Part shown: positions 39,504 to 48,507 of the stretch, piece by piece
Numbering within the stretch: the first letter of the stretch is position 1
How the letters are laid out: every line of letters starts with the position of its first letter
Assembly: GCF_000382365.1 (NCBI RefSeq)
Contig: NZ_KB908215.1
Span: 62,001 to 126,000 of the forward strand
DNA: 64,000 nt
DNA from: Pannonibacter phragmitetus DSM 14782
GTDB lineage: Bacteria > Pseudomonadota > Alphaproteobacteria > Rhizobiales > Stappiaceae
Direction of reading: 5' to 3'
Notes under the pieces: model-generated
Told to the model about the DNA's origin: nothing
What the model saw: only the letters and a program-made list of their open reading frames with translations
The model's database searches: none
Program-made: the position numbers and the translations under genes

Positions 39504-40191
39504 AGGCCTGCACCTGTTCAGCATCCCGGTCCATGTCCTCCCCCGTACCGCTCCAGACCGTACGGCCTTTCTCGACCACATAGTGCCGGTCGGCAAGGCG
39601 CTTGAGAACCGAGAGGTTCTTGTCGATCAGCAGGATTGACTGACCCTCGCGCTTGAGGTGCTCGATGCAGTGCCAGATTTCCGTGCGGATGACCGGGGCA
39701 AGCCCTTCGGTCGCCTCGTCAAGGATCAGCAGGCGCGGGTTGGTCATCAGCGCGCGGCCCACGGCCAGCATCTGCTGCTCGCCGCCGGACAGGGTGGCCG
39801 CCATCTGGTGCGCCCGCTCCCTGAGGCGGGGGAACAGGTCATAGACCCGCTCCAGCGTCCAGGGGTCCTTGCGCTTCAGCCGGTTGGAGGCGGTGGCGAC
39901 AAGGTTCTCGCGCACATTCAGCGTGGGGAAGATCTGGCGCCCTTCCGGCACCAGCCCTGCCCCGAGCCGGGCAATGCGCTCCGGCGCAAGGCCTGCGGTG
40001 GCCACGCCCTCGAACTGGATGGCGCCGCCGCGCGGGGCCAGAAGCCCCATGATGCAGCGGACGGTGGTGGTCTTGCCCATGCCGTTGCGGCCCATGAGCG
40101 TCACCACCTCGCCCTCGCGGATCTCAAGATTGATGTCGAACAGAACCTGGCTCTTGCCATAGGCGGCCTGAAGGTTGGAGACGCTCAGCAC
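39490..40191 (-). CDS. livF: Branched-chain/aromatic-type ABC transporter ATPase (LivF)
   Basis: A 233-residue ATPase with Walker A GRNGMGKTTT, signature LSGGEQQML and Walker B LLILDEATEGLAP, the last two in the LivF form. It starts at GTG (40191) with GGAGGAC 7 bases upstream and overlaps livG by 7 bases. It pairs with LivG to energise uptake. Confidence 0.92.
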   Translation of the reverse strand: MLSVSNLQAAYGKSQVLFDINLEIREGEVVTLMGRNGMGKTTTVRCIMGLLAPRGGAIQFEGVATAGLAPERIARLGAGLVPEGRQIFPTLNVRENLVATASNRLKRKDPWTLERVYDLFPRLRERAHQMAATLSGGEQQMLAVGRALMTNPRLLILDEATEGLAPVIRTEIWHCIEHLKREGQSILLIDKNLSVLKRLADRHYVVEKGRTVWSGTGEDMDRDAEQVQAYAGL

Positions 40192-40940
40192 AGTTCGTCC
40201 TCCGCTCCGAGATAGGCCTCACGCACGGCCGGATTGTTGCGGATCTCGTCCACCGTGCCGCTGGCGATGATGCGGCCATAGACGAGCACAGAGATACGGT
40301 CGGCAAGCGCAAAGACCGCCTCCATGTCATGCTCCACCAGCAGCATCGCAGCGCTCTTGCGCGTCTCGTTCAGCATGCCGATCATGGCCTGACTTTCCAC
40401 ATGGCCAAGACCGGCCATGGGTTCGTCCAGCAGCAGGAGGCGCGGCTTCATGGCAAGGGCCACCAGCAGTTCCAGCTGCTTCTTCTCGCCATGGGAGAGA
40501 TCGGACACACGCACCCTGCCCCGCCCGGCAAGGCCGCTGGATGCCACCCGCTCCTCCGCTTCGTCCCAGACGGAACGGCGGCCGCGGACGAGATCGAAGA
40601 TGCGGAAATTGTGGCACTCGCGCACCTGGATCGCCATGCCGATGTTCTCTAGCACGGTCATCTCGTCGAGCAGGCTGGTGATCTGGAACGTGCGCCCAAG
40701 GCCGAGCGCCACGCGCTCCGGCACCTTGAGACCGGAAATCTCCTGCCCCGCCAGCTTGATGGAGCCTTCATCGGAGACAAGTTCGCCGCAGAGCTGGTTG
40801 ATCAGGGTGGACTTGCCCGCCCCGTTCGGGCCGATGAGGGCGTGGATCTCGCCCTCGCGCACATCCAGGCTAACGTGATCGGTGGCAATGAGGCCGCCGA
40901 AGGTTTTCACCAGCCCCTCTATGGACAGGATGACGCTCAT
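40185..40940 (-). CDS. livG: Branched-chain/aromatic-type ABC transporter ATPase (LivG)
   Basis: A 251-residue ATPase with Walker A GPNGAGKSTL, signature LSHGEKKQLEL (LivG form) and Walker B LLLLDEPMAGL, then EHDMEAVFALADRISVL and the C-terminal LivG/BCA domain. The ATG at 40940 overlaps the livM stop in an ATGA and has GGGGAGG upstream. A longer open frame continues upstream but is antisense to nothing coherent and shadows livM. Confidence 0.92.
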   Translation of the reverse strand: MSVILSIEGLVKTFGGLIATDHVSLDVREGEIHALIGPNGAGKSTLINQLCGELVSDEGSIKLAGQEISGLKVPERVALGLGRTFQITSLLDEMTVLENIGMAIQVRECHNFRIFDLVRGRRSVWDEAEERVASSGLAGRGRVRVSDLSHGEKKQLELLVALAMKPRLLLLDEPMAGLGHVESQAMIGMLNETRKSAAMLLVEHDMEAVFALADRISVLVYGRIIASGTVDEIRNNPAVREAYLGAEDELC

Positions 40941-41920
40941 TGGCCGCCTCCCCTGACAAGACGTGACACGCGGGCGATGAGGGCCTGCAGGCCGCCGCGT
41001 GTGCCCAGCACCAGCAGCAGCAGGATCAGGCCAAGCGCCAGAGGCCAGTGTTCGGACCATTGCGCGAGGAATGTTTCCAGCACCAGAAAGGCGCCTGCGC
41101 CAAGGAAGGGGCCAAACAGGGTGCCGACACCGCCGAGGATGACCATGATCATCAGCTCGCCCGATTTGGTCCAGTGCATCATGTCCGGCGAGGCAAAGCG
41201 CAGGAAGTTGGCCATCAGCGCCCCGGCAAGCCCCGCACCCATGCCCGACAGCACGAAGGCGTAGAGCTTGTAGCGGTAGGCCGGGATGCCGAGGGCGGCC
41301 ATGCGCCGCTCGTTCTGGCGGATGCCGGAAATCACCGCACCGAAGCTCGACTGCGTCAGGCGGCGCAGGCCGAAGAAGAACAGGACGGTTATGGCCAGCA
41401 CCACGTAATAGAAGGTGGCCCTGTCGCGCATGTTGAGTCCCGGCAGCTCGTTGCTGCGGCGGATGATGATGCCGTCCTCGCCGCCATAGGCCTTCAGCGA
41501 AACGAACAGGAAGAACAGCATCTGCGCAAAGGCGAGCGTGATCATGATGAACTGCACGCCGCCGGTGCGCAGCGACAGAGAGCCGATGACCGCCGCGAAG
41601 AACCCGGCCACCAGAACCGCCACCGGCAGGGTGATCAGCATCTGATCCGTGCCGGGAATGAAGCCGAACAGCGGCTCGCCGCTGGAATGGTGGGTGGCGA
41701 GAATGCCCACCACATAGGCGCCGATGCCGAAGAAGGCAGCGTGTCCGAAGCTGACCATGCCGCCATAGCCGAGCACGAAATTGAGGCTGGCAGCGGCCAT
41801 GCCATAGATGAGAATGCGTGTTGCCAGCGCCAGCAGCGAGGCCTGGCCGAATTCGGCCGTGAGCGCGGGAATGGCGGCGAGAAAGACGACGAGCAGAAGG
41901 GCAAGGATAGGCTTGCGCAT
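40937..41920 (-). CDS. livM: ABC transporter permease (LivM)
   Basis: A permease of about 327 residues with eight or more membrane segments and the signature FVLGYGGMVSFGHAAFFGIGAY, with the cytoplasmic loop GAVISGIRQNERRMAALGI that docks the ATPase. The ATG at 41920 shares a base with the livH stop (TGATG); GTG at 41923 is also possible. Confidence 0.92.
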   Translation of the reverse strand: MRKPILALLLVVFLAAIPALTAEFGQASLLALATRILIYGMAAASLNFVLGYGGMVSFGHAAFFGIGAYVVGILATHHSSGEPLFGFIPGTDQMLITLPVAVLVAGFFAAVIGSLSLRTGGVQFIMITLAFAQMLFFLFVSLKAYGGEDGIIIRRSNELPGLNMRDRATFYYVVLAITVLFFFGLRRLTQSSFGAVISGIRQNERRMAALGIPAYRYKLYAFVLSGMGAGLAGALMANFLRFASPDMMHWTKSGELMIMVILGGVGTLFGPFLGAGAFLVLETFLAQWSEHWPLALGLILLLLVLGTRGGLQALIARVSRLVRGGGQ

Positions 41921-42834
41921 CACGACCCCGCTGCAAACAGGCCCTTGGGCCGGACAAGAAGGACAAGGGCCATCAGCAGGTAGATCCCCATCGACGAAAT
42001 GCCGGTGCCAAGCGCATCGGCTTCCGGCCCGGCCATGAAATTGCGCAGGAGCCCCGGCAGGAAGGCGCGCAGGCAGGTGTCGATGACACCAAGACCGATG
42101 CCCGCCACGAATGCGCCCCGGATCGATCCGACCCCGCCGATGACGACCACAACAAAAGTCGCCAGCAGGATCTGCTCGCCCATGCCCACCTGCACGGCCA
42201 GGATCGGACCGGCCATGTAGCCGGCCAGCCCCGCCAGCAGCGCACCAAGGCCGAAGACCACGGTGTAGAGCAGGCGGATATCAACGCCCAGCGCCCGAAC
42301 CATCTCGCGGTTCGTCGAGCCTGCCCGGACCAGCATGCCGATGCGGGTGCGGTTGATGAGGAAATAGAGCCCCACCGCCACCAGAAGCCCCGTGCCGATG
42401 ATCAGCAGCCGGTACGGCGGATAGTAAAGCCCCGGCAGCAGTTCCACCGATCCATCGAAGCCGGAGGGAAGCAGCGTGAAGACCGGTGAGCGGCCGAACA
42501 GCATGACAATGATCTGGTTGAACATCAGAATGAGCGCGAAGGTCGCCAGCACCTGATCCAGATGATCACGGCTGTAGAGCTTGCGGATCACCAGCGCCTC
42601 GATGGCAAGGCCGGTGAGGGCAGCGGCGCCAAGGGCTGCGGGAATACCGAGCCAGAAGCTGCCCGTCTCCCCCGCCACCCAAGTGCCCGCATAGGCGCCC
42701 ACCATGTAGAGCGACCCATGGGCGAGGTTGATCACCCCCATAATGCCGAAAATCAGCGTCAGCCCGGCCGCCAGCAGAAACAGCATGACGCCGTACTGAA
42801 GGCCGTTCAGCAATTGCTCGAGTACTAGGATCAT
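41920..42834 (-). CDS. livH: ABC transporter permease (LivH)
   Basis: A 304-residue permease with the LivH start LLNGLQYGVMLFLLAAGLTL, IFGIMGVINLAHGSLYMVG and the loop TRIGMLVRAGSTNREMVRALGVD. It follows the binding-protein gene after a 183-base gap with a hairpin. Confidence 0.92.
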   Translation of the reverse strand: MILVLEQLLNGLQYGVMLFLLAAGLTLIFGIMGVINLAHGSLYMVGAYAGTWVAGETGSFWLGIPAALGAAALTGLAIEALVIRKLYSRDHLDQVLATFALILMFNQIIVMLFGRSPVFTLLPSGFDGSVELLPGLYYPPYRLLIIGTGLLVAVGLYFLINRTRIGMLVRAGSTNREMVRALGVDIRLLYTVVFGLGALLAGLAGYMAGPILAVQVGMGEQILLATFVVVVIGGVGSIRGAFVAGIGLGVIDTCLRAFLPGLLRNFMAGPEADALGTGISSMGIYLLMALVLLVRPKGLFAAGS

Positions 42835-42981
42835 CCGCCCGTCCGGTAATTGTCAGAACTATGACTGGCAAGGCACAGAGGTGCAGTCCGGCGCCCGTGG
42901 CGGACGTCCGGCTGGCCGCACCCGGCAGGCCTGAGGTTGAGGCCGGGAACCGGATGCGCTTGTGCCGTGAAACAGATCCGG

Positions 42982-43003
42982 CGCGGCGGAGCCCCCCGCC
43001 GCG
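42982..43003 (-). terminator. GC-rich hairpin between livJ and livH
   Basis: CGCGGCGG (42982-42989) and CCGCCGCG (42996-43003) form an 8-base stem with a 6-base loop, 14 bases after the livJ stop, without a T-run. Such hairpins often protect the binding-protein mRNA and lower expression of the permease genes. Confidence 0.45.
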
Positions 43004-43017
43004 TCCAACCTGTCAGC

Positions 43018-44184
43018 TTACATCTTGCACTGATCGGCGTAGGCGTCGCCATAGTCTTCAAGGAGCTTGTCCTTGGTGACGGCCACCGGCTTGCCATCCG
43101 GACCGGCAACGATGTCCAGCAGATACCAGTCATGCACCGGATGCTGGTTCGGGCCGAACTTGAAGTCGCCGCGCACGCTCTTGAAGTCCGCAGCGCGTAC
43201 GGCTTCGCGGAACTTGGCGATATCGTCCACACCGCCGGTCTTGGCCAGAGCGGAGGAGATCAGCTTGGCCGTGTCATAGCCCTGAGAGGCGTAATAGGTG
43301 ATGGGGCGGCCGTATTTCTTGTCCCAGGCCTCAACGAACTCAAGGTTCGCGTCATTGGTGAAATCGCGGTTCCAGTGAGCCGTCGCAAAGATGCCAACGG
43401 CCGCATCACCTACGGCGTTCAGCACCACCGCATCGGTGGAAGGCTCGGACAGAACCATCGGGATCTGGCCGTTCAGGCCAGCCTGCGCATACTGCTTCAG
43501 GAAGGCGATGCCGAGGCCGCCCGGGTGGAACTGGAACACAACCTCCGGATCAGCCGCGCGGATCTGCGCCATTTCCGAAGCGAAATCGGTCTGGTCGAGC
43601 TGGGTGTAAAGTTCGCCGACGATTTCACCGCCGAAGGTGCGCTTGAAGCCGTTGATGGCGTCCTTGCCCGCCTGATAGTTCGGCGCCAGCACGAAAGCCT
43701 TGTTGAAGCCGAGCTTCTTGGCTGCGGCACCGGCTGCCTCGTGCAGGGCATCATTCTGCCAGGACACGACGAAATAGTTCTCGTGGCACTCGGCACCGGC
43801 AAGGTTGGACGGGCCCGCGTTCGGGGAAATATAGATCGCGTCATTGTTGACGATATCGGGCACGGTGGCACCGGCGACGTTGGAGAAGACAATGCCGGTG
43901 AGCAGCTTCATGCCGTCGTCGTTCATGAACTTTTCGGCGATCTGGCGGCCGTTGCCCGGCTTCAGGCCGTCATCCTCGACAACCAGCTCGACCGGAACGC
44001 CGCCCAGCTTGCCGCCTTCCATTTCGATGGCCAGCAGCATGCCGTCGCGGATGTCCTGACCGAGATAGCCGCCGGGGCCGGACAGGGTCGTGATCATGCC
44101 GATTTTCAGGGGATCCTGCGCCAGGGCAGTGCCGCTCATCAGCGCAGCGATGCCCGCTGCGGCCAGAAACAGTCTCTTCTTCAT
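43018..44184 (-). CDS. livJ: Periplasmic substrate-binding protein of the Liv-type transporter
   Basis: A protein of about 388 residues with signal peptide MKKRLFLAAAGIAALMSGTALA and a Peripla_BP_6 fold (LKIGMITTLSGPGGYLGQDIRDG). This group includes binding proteins for branched-chain amino acids and for aromatic acids. Position between catabolic genes suggests an aromatic amine or acid such as hydroxyanthranilate or anthranilate. The ATG at 44184 follows GAGGGTGAAGAC. Confidence 0.88.
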   Translation of the reverse strand: MKKRLFLAAAGIAALMSGTALAQDPLKIGMITTLSGPGGYLGQDIRDGMLLAIEMEGGKLGGVPVELVVEDDGLKPGNGRQIAEKFMNDDGMKLLTGIVFSNVAGATVPDIVNNDAIYISPNAGPSNLAGAECHENYFVVSWQNDALHEAAGAAAKKLGFNKAFVLAPNYQAGKDAINGFKRTFGGEIVGELYTQLDQTDFASEMAQIRAADPEVVFQFHPGGLGIAFLKQYAQAGLNGQIPMVLSEPSTDAVVLNAVGDAAVGIFATAHWNRDFTNDANLEFVEAWDKKYGRPITYYASQGYDTAKLISSALAKTGGVDDIAKFREAVRAADFKSVRGDFKFGPNQHPVHDWYLLDIVAGPDGKPVAVTKDKLLEDYGDAYADQCKM

Positions 44185-44293
44185 GTCTTCACCCTCTGTT
44201 GTCGCCTTGCGGCAGCCAGCCGGATGCTGCCATCTTTGGTCAGCTCCAGTCTTGATCTTTTTTCCGGGACCCAGCTTGCACAGGGTCCAGAAA

Positions 44294-44311
44294 TATTTCA
44301 AGCCTAAAACA
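44294..44311. promoter_or_regulatory. Degenerate copy of the TTCAAGCTTGAA operator upstream of livJ
   Basis: TATTTCAAGCCTAAAACA matches the perfect palindrome at 56338-56355 in 15 of 18 positions. It lies 110 bases ahead of the livJ start, just past the 3' end of the dioxygenase gene. It may link transporter expression to the same regulator; this is inference. Confidence 0.4.
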
Positions 44312-44312
44312 T

Positions 44313-44915
<603 letters not shown>

Positions 44916-45893
44916 TCAGGAGGCCTTGCGGGCGCCATCATCCAGCCTGAGCCCGCAGGCGTCAAATGCCGCCCGTGTGCGGGCCTTCTCGTCTTCGGTC
45001 AGTTCCAGCATGGGCGGGCGCACCCGTCCGCCGGTCTGACCCAGCAGGTCCTGCCAGTATTTCTGGTGGGCATGGGGCTTTTCGGCAGGACGTGTGTCCT
45101 TGAGCGCCCGGCGGACCGGCTCAAGGGAATCGCGCAGCGCCTGCGCCTCTTCCGCCTTGCCTGCAAAGGCCAGATCCGTGTAGGCGCGCATCCGCCTGTC
45201 GGCGGCGGTCTGCAGCAGATAGGGCGGTGACGAGCAGAGATAGAGCTGCCAGTTCAGCTCCAGAATGTTGTCGAGCCACTCCTCCTCCGAGGCGGTGGAG
45301 ACGAGGATCCGGTCTCCGGCGAGCGCGGTCAGCTTTTTGTACATCTCGCGCGGCACGGAGTATTTGATCGCCACCACAGTCTCGATATCCGCCAGCCGGT
45401 TGCACAGCTCCGGGCTCATCAGATAGCCGCTGTCCGGGTGGGACCAGAGCGCGATGCCGATATCCACCTTCGAGGCGATGGTTTCGTAGTAGCGCAGCAA
45501 CGTCTCGTCCTGCGCCTTGAAGAAATGCAGGATGGGCGCGTGGACGACGATATAGTCCGCGCCGCAGGCCTGCGCATGGCGGGCAAGATCGATCACCACA
45601 TCCATGTTCTGGTCCGAGCAGGACATGATCGTCTGCGCCCGTCCGCCTGCCGCCTCGACGGCCAGATCAAAGCAGCGCTTGCGCTCGTCCACGGACATGG
45701 AGAAGAACTCGCCCTGCTTTCCGGCGATGAAGAAGCCATCGATGCCAAGGTCATCAATCCAGTGGTTCATGTTGGCGCGGAAGCCGTCCTCATCGATGGC
45801 CAGATCTTCCCGGAACGGCATCAGGGCAGCTGCCCAGATGCCGCGCATGGTGGCAAAAGCATGCGCCTTGGCGTCCTTGCGTGTGTATTTCAT
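44916..45893 (-). CDS. DapA/NAL-family lyase or aldolase of unknown substrate
   Basis: A class I TIM-barrel protein of about 325 residues. The Schiff-base Lys is probably in VVAIKYSVPREMY. The usual YNxPxR catalytic Tyr region reads ALWSHPDSGYLM, so that Tyr is absent; GKQGEFFSMS replaces the usual GTTGE. It is therefore not dihydrodipicolinate synthase. It stands between an aldehyde dehydrogenase and the 3-hydroxyanthranilate dioxygenase, so it may split or dehydrate a ring-cleavage product to an aldehyde. The start at 45893 has AAAGG at suitable distance; ATG at 45899 is too close to it. Confidence 0.78.
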   Translation of the reverse strand: MKYTRKDAKAHAFATMRGIWAAALMPFREDLAIDEDGFRANMNHWIDDLGIDGFFIAGKQGEFFSMSVDERKRCFDLAVEAAGGRAQTIMSCSDQNMDVVIDLARHAQACGADYIVVHAPILHFFKAQDETLLRYYETIASKVDIGIALWSHPDSGYLMSPELCNRLADIETVVAIKYSVPREMYKKLTALAGDRILVSTASEEEWLDNILELNWQLYLCSSPPYLLQTAADRRMRAYTDLAFAGKAEEAQALRDSLEPVRRALKDTRPAEKPHAHQKYWQDLLGQTGGRVRPPMLELTEDEKARTRAAFDACGLRLDDGARKAS

Positions 45894-45958
45894 CCTCATT
45901 GCCTTTCGGGCAGATGCCCTCCGAGGGGCAAAGTTGCGCAGGACGGCTGCTTTGGCCG

Positions 45959-47392
45959 TCAGATTTCCATGCGGTGGGAAACGGTCTTCACCACCGTGTA
46001 ATGCAGGATGCCTTCCGCACCGCCCTCACGGCCAAAGCCGCTTTCCTTGACCCCGCCGAAGGGCGTCGCAGCCACCGAGGCTTCCAGCGTGTTGATGGAC
46101 ACATTGCCCGCCTCCACCTCATCGGTGATGCGGTCCACATTGGCGGCGGAGTGGGTGAAGGCATAGGCGGCAAGGCCGTAGGGCACGCTGTTTGCACGGG
46201 CGATCGCCTCATCCAGCGAGCGGACAGGATTGATAACTGCCAGCGGGCCGAAGGGCTCTTCCTGCATGACACGGGCATCATCGGGCACTTCCGACAGGAC
46301 CGTGACCGGATAGAAGTAACCCGGCCCCTTGGGCCGCTCTCCGCCGCACAGGAGCTTTGCCCCCTTGGCCAGCGCATCAGCCACCAGCATTTCCATCGCC
46401 TCCACCCGGCGGTGATTGGCGGTCGGCCCCATCTCGGTGTCCGGATCAAGGCCATTGCCCATCTTCACCGCCCTGGCGCGGGCAACGAAGGCGTCGCGAT
46501 AGGCGCCGAAGACAGTTTCATGCGCAAAGAAACGGGTGGGCGAGGTGCAGACTTGCCCAGCATTTCGGGCCTTGCGGATGGCGGAGACGGTGCCCGCCTT
46601 CCCTGCATCAGCATCCTCGCAGATGATCACCGGCGCATGGCCGCCGAGTTCCATCAGCACCGGCTTGGCGTGGCGGGCGGCAATGCCTGTCAGATGCTTG
46701 CCCACCACCGTGGAGCCGGTGAAGGCGACAAGGCGCACCTGCGGCTTGGGGATGAGATACTCGGAAATCTGTGCCGGAACGCCGAATACAAGATTCAGCA
46801 CACCCGCTGGCAGGCCCGCATCGTGGAAGGCGCGGGCAATGTGCCAGGCACCGGCAGGCGTTTCTTCTGCCGCCTTGAGGATGATGGAGCAGCCGGCAGC
46901 GAGCGCCCCTGCCACCTTGCGCGCAGGCTGGCTGAGCGGAAAGTTCCAGGGTGAGAAGGCAGCCACCGTGCCGATGGGCTGGTGGTGGACGATATAGCGG
47001 ATGCCCGGTTCACTCGGGATCACCCGGCCATAGAGCCGCTCCGCCTCGCCCGCGTCCCACTCGAAGAACTCCGCGCCGCGGATCACCTCCAGCCTCGCCT
47101 GCTGCAGCGGCTTGCCATGTTCGCGGGTGATATCGGCGGCGATTGTCCCGATCCGCTCGCGCAGCAGGCCAGCGGCCGCGCGGATGATCCGCGCCCGTTC
47201 CATCGGCGCGGTGCGCCGCCACACGGCAAAGCCCTTTGCTGCCGCCTCCAGCGCGTCATCCAGATCCGCCGTGGCCGCAACGGGCAGCCTGCCGGTCTCT
47301 GCTTCGCTCGCCGGATTGATCACGCGCAGGGTTTCCCCCGTCTTGCGCCAGGCGCCGCCGATATAGAGCTGGAGGTCCGGATAGTCGTGCAT
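45959..47392 (-). CDS. NAD(P)-dependent aldehyde dehydrogenase (SSADH-like)
   Basis: A 477-residue aldehyde dehydrogenase: the general-base Glu in LMELGGHAPVI, the catalytic Cys in NAGQVCTSPTRFF, and the cofactor loop FTGSTVVGKHL. It resembles succinate- and oxoglutarate-semialdehyde dehydrogenases more than 2-aminomuconate semialdehyde dehydrogenases. It is the first gene of the minus-strand block with the DapA-like and dioxygenase genes and is divergent from a LysR gene that probably controls it. The semialdehyde substrate is not known. Confidence 0.88.
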   Translation of the reverse strand: MHDYPDLQLYIGGAWRKTGETLRVINPASEAETGRLPVAATADLDDALEAAAKGFAVWRRTAPMERARIIRAAAGLLRERIGTIAADITREHGKPLQQARLEVIRGAEFFEWDAGEAERLYGRVIPSEPGIRYIVHHQPIGTVAAFSPWNFPLSQPARKVAGALAAGCSIILKAAEETPAGAWHIARAFHDAGLPAGVLNLVFGVPAQISEYLIPKPQVRLVAFTGSTVVGKHLTGIAARHAKPVLMELGGHAPVIICEDADAGKAGTVSAIRKARNAGQVCTSPTRFFAHETVFGAYRDAFVARARAVKMGNGLDPDTEMGPTANHRRVEAMEMLVADALAKGAKLLCGGERPKGPGYFYPVTVLSEVPDDARVMQEEPFGPLAVINPVRSLDEAIARANSVPYGLAAYAFTHSAANVDRITDEVEAGNVSINTLEASVAATPFGGVKESGFGREGGAEGILHYTVVKTVSHRMEI

Positions 47393-47503
47393 GATGGGGC
47401 CTTCTGTTCCTTGTCTCTTTCGCCCTCGCCAGCAGCCTGTGAGGCCGCGGGGCGAAGCGTGTTGAAGGCAGGATCGTCGAAAGCTAAATTATCGGCAAGA
47501 CAG

Positions 47504-47540
47504 ATTTATCTGATAAATTTATATTGAATTTCATATCAAT
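47504..47540. promoter_or_regulatory. LysR-type operator candidates between ALDH and lysR
   Basis: ATTTATCTGATAAAT (47504-47518) is a perfect palindrome and contains T-N11-A. Close by, ATTGAATTTCATATCAAT (47523-47540) has ATTGA and TCAAT ends. The AT-rich spacer sits between divergent lysR and the ALDH operon, as expected for an autoregulated LysR system. Confidence 0.5.
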
Positions 47541-47563
47541 CAGACCGGTGGCGGAGTGCCTCC

Positions 47564-48466
47564 ATGAAAATCACCCTGAAGCAGATCCAGAGCTTTCTCG
47601 CCGTGGCGGAGGCTGGCAGCTTCTCTCTCGCCGCCAAGCGCCTCAACACCGCCCAGCCGGCATTGTCTCAATCCATCAAGGACCTGGAGACTGATCTTGG
47701 AGTGCGCCTGTTCGACCGCACGACCCGGCGGGTGGAGCTGACGGCGGCAGGCGAAGAGTTCCGCCATTCCTCCGCCAAGGTGCTGGAAGATCTGGAACAT
47801 GCGGTTGAGGGCCTGCACATGCTGGCCGACCGGCGGCGCGGCAAGCTGCGGGTGGCAGCTCCGCCGCTTCTCGCCAGTTTCGTGCTGCCGCAGGTGATCG
47901 CCAGCTTTCAGTCCGCCTCACCCGGCATTGCCGTGCAGCTGTCCGATGTGGGCACCGAGCAAATCCTGGAAGCCGTGCGCAGCGGCAGGGCCGACTGCGC
48001 CGTCGGCACGTTTCCCCCGGCAGGCGATGACATCGAGCGCCAGCCGCTGGTGCGTGACAGCCTGATGCTGTTCTGCCGGGAGGACAGTGCTTTTGCCGCG
48101 AGAGGCCGCGCGGTCTGGTCCGGCCTTGCCGAGGCGCCGCTGGTGACGCTGACGCGGGACTCCGGCATCCGCCTGCTAGTGGAAGTGGGCTATGAAAGCG
48201 TGCGGATCGAGCCCCGGATCAGCTTCGAGGTGACGCAGATCACCACCGCCCTGGCGCTGGTGGAGGCAGGGCTTGGCGTTGCCGTCCTGCCCGCCTATGC
48301 GCGCGCTGCCGTGCGCGGCCCCGCCATCCGCGCACTGCCCCTGGAAGAGCCGGTCATCACCCGCGAGATCATGCTGCTGAAATCCCGCGACCGCATGCCC
48401 ACCCCCGCCGCACAGGCCTTCATCGAGCACCTGACCCGCGCCCTCAAACGGCTGGCCGCAGCATAA
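47564..48466 (+). CDS. LysR-family transcriptional regulator
   Basis: A 300-residue LysR protein with the N-terminal helix-turn-helix ITLKQIQSFLAVAEAGSFSLAAKRLNTAQPALSQSIKDLE (two motifs shown in sequence) and a substrate-binding domain ending LPLEEPVITREIMLLKSRDR. It is divergent from the ALDH-DapA-like-dioxygenase block and probably activates it on binding a pathway intermediate. It is convergent with the aminobenzoate ligase gene. Confidence 0.88.
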   Translation: MKITLKQIQSFLAVAEAGSFSLAAKRLNTAQPALSQSIKDLETDLGVRLFDRTTRRVELTAAGEEFRHSSAKVLEDLEHAVEGLHMLADRRRGKLRVAAPPLLASFVLPQVIASFQSASPGIAVQLSDVGTEQILEAVRSGRADCAVGTFPPAGDDIERQPLVRDSLMLFCREDSAFAARGRAVWSGLAEAPLVTLTRDSGIRLLVEVGYESVRIEPRISFEVTQITTALALVEAGLGVAVLPAYARAAVRGPAIRALPLEEPVITREIMLLKSRDRMPTPAAQAFIEHLTRALKRLAAA

Positions 48467-48507
48467 TGGGGGCAGCGGGTATAACCCACAGTCTGCCCCC
48501 CTTCCCT

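Noticed and set aside
40941-41966. N-terminal extension of LivG by about 340 residues
   Set aside because: The extra sequence is arginine-rich without motifs and lies over livM in another frame. The true start at 40940 has a ribosome site and an ATGA overlap.
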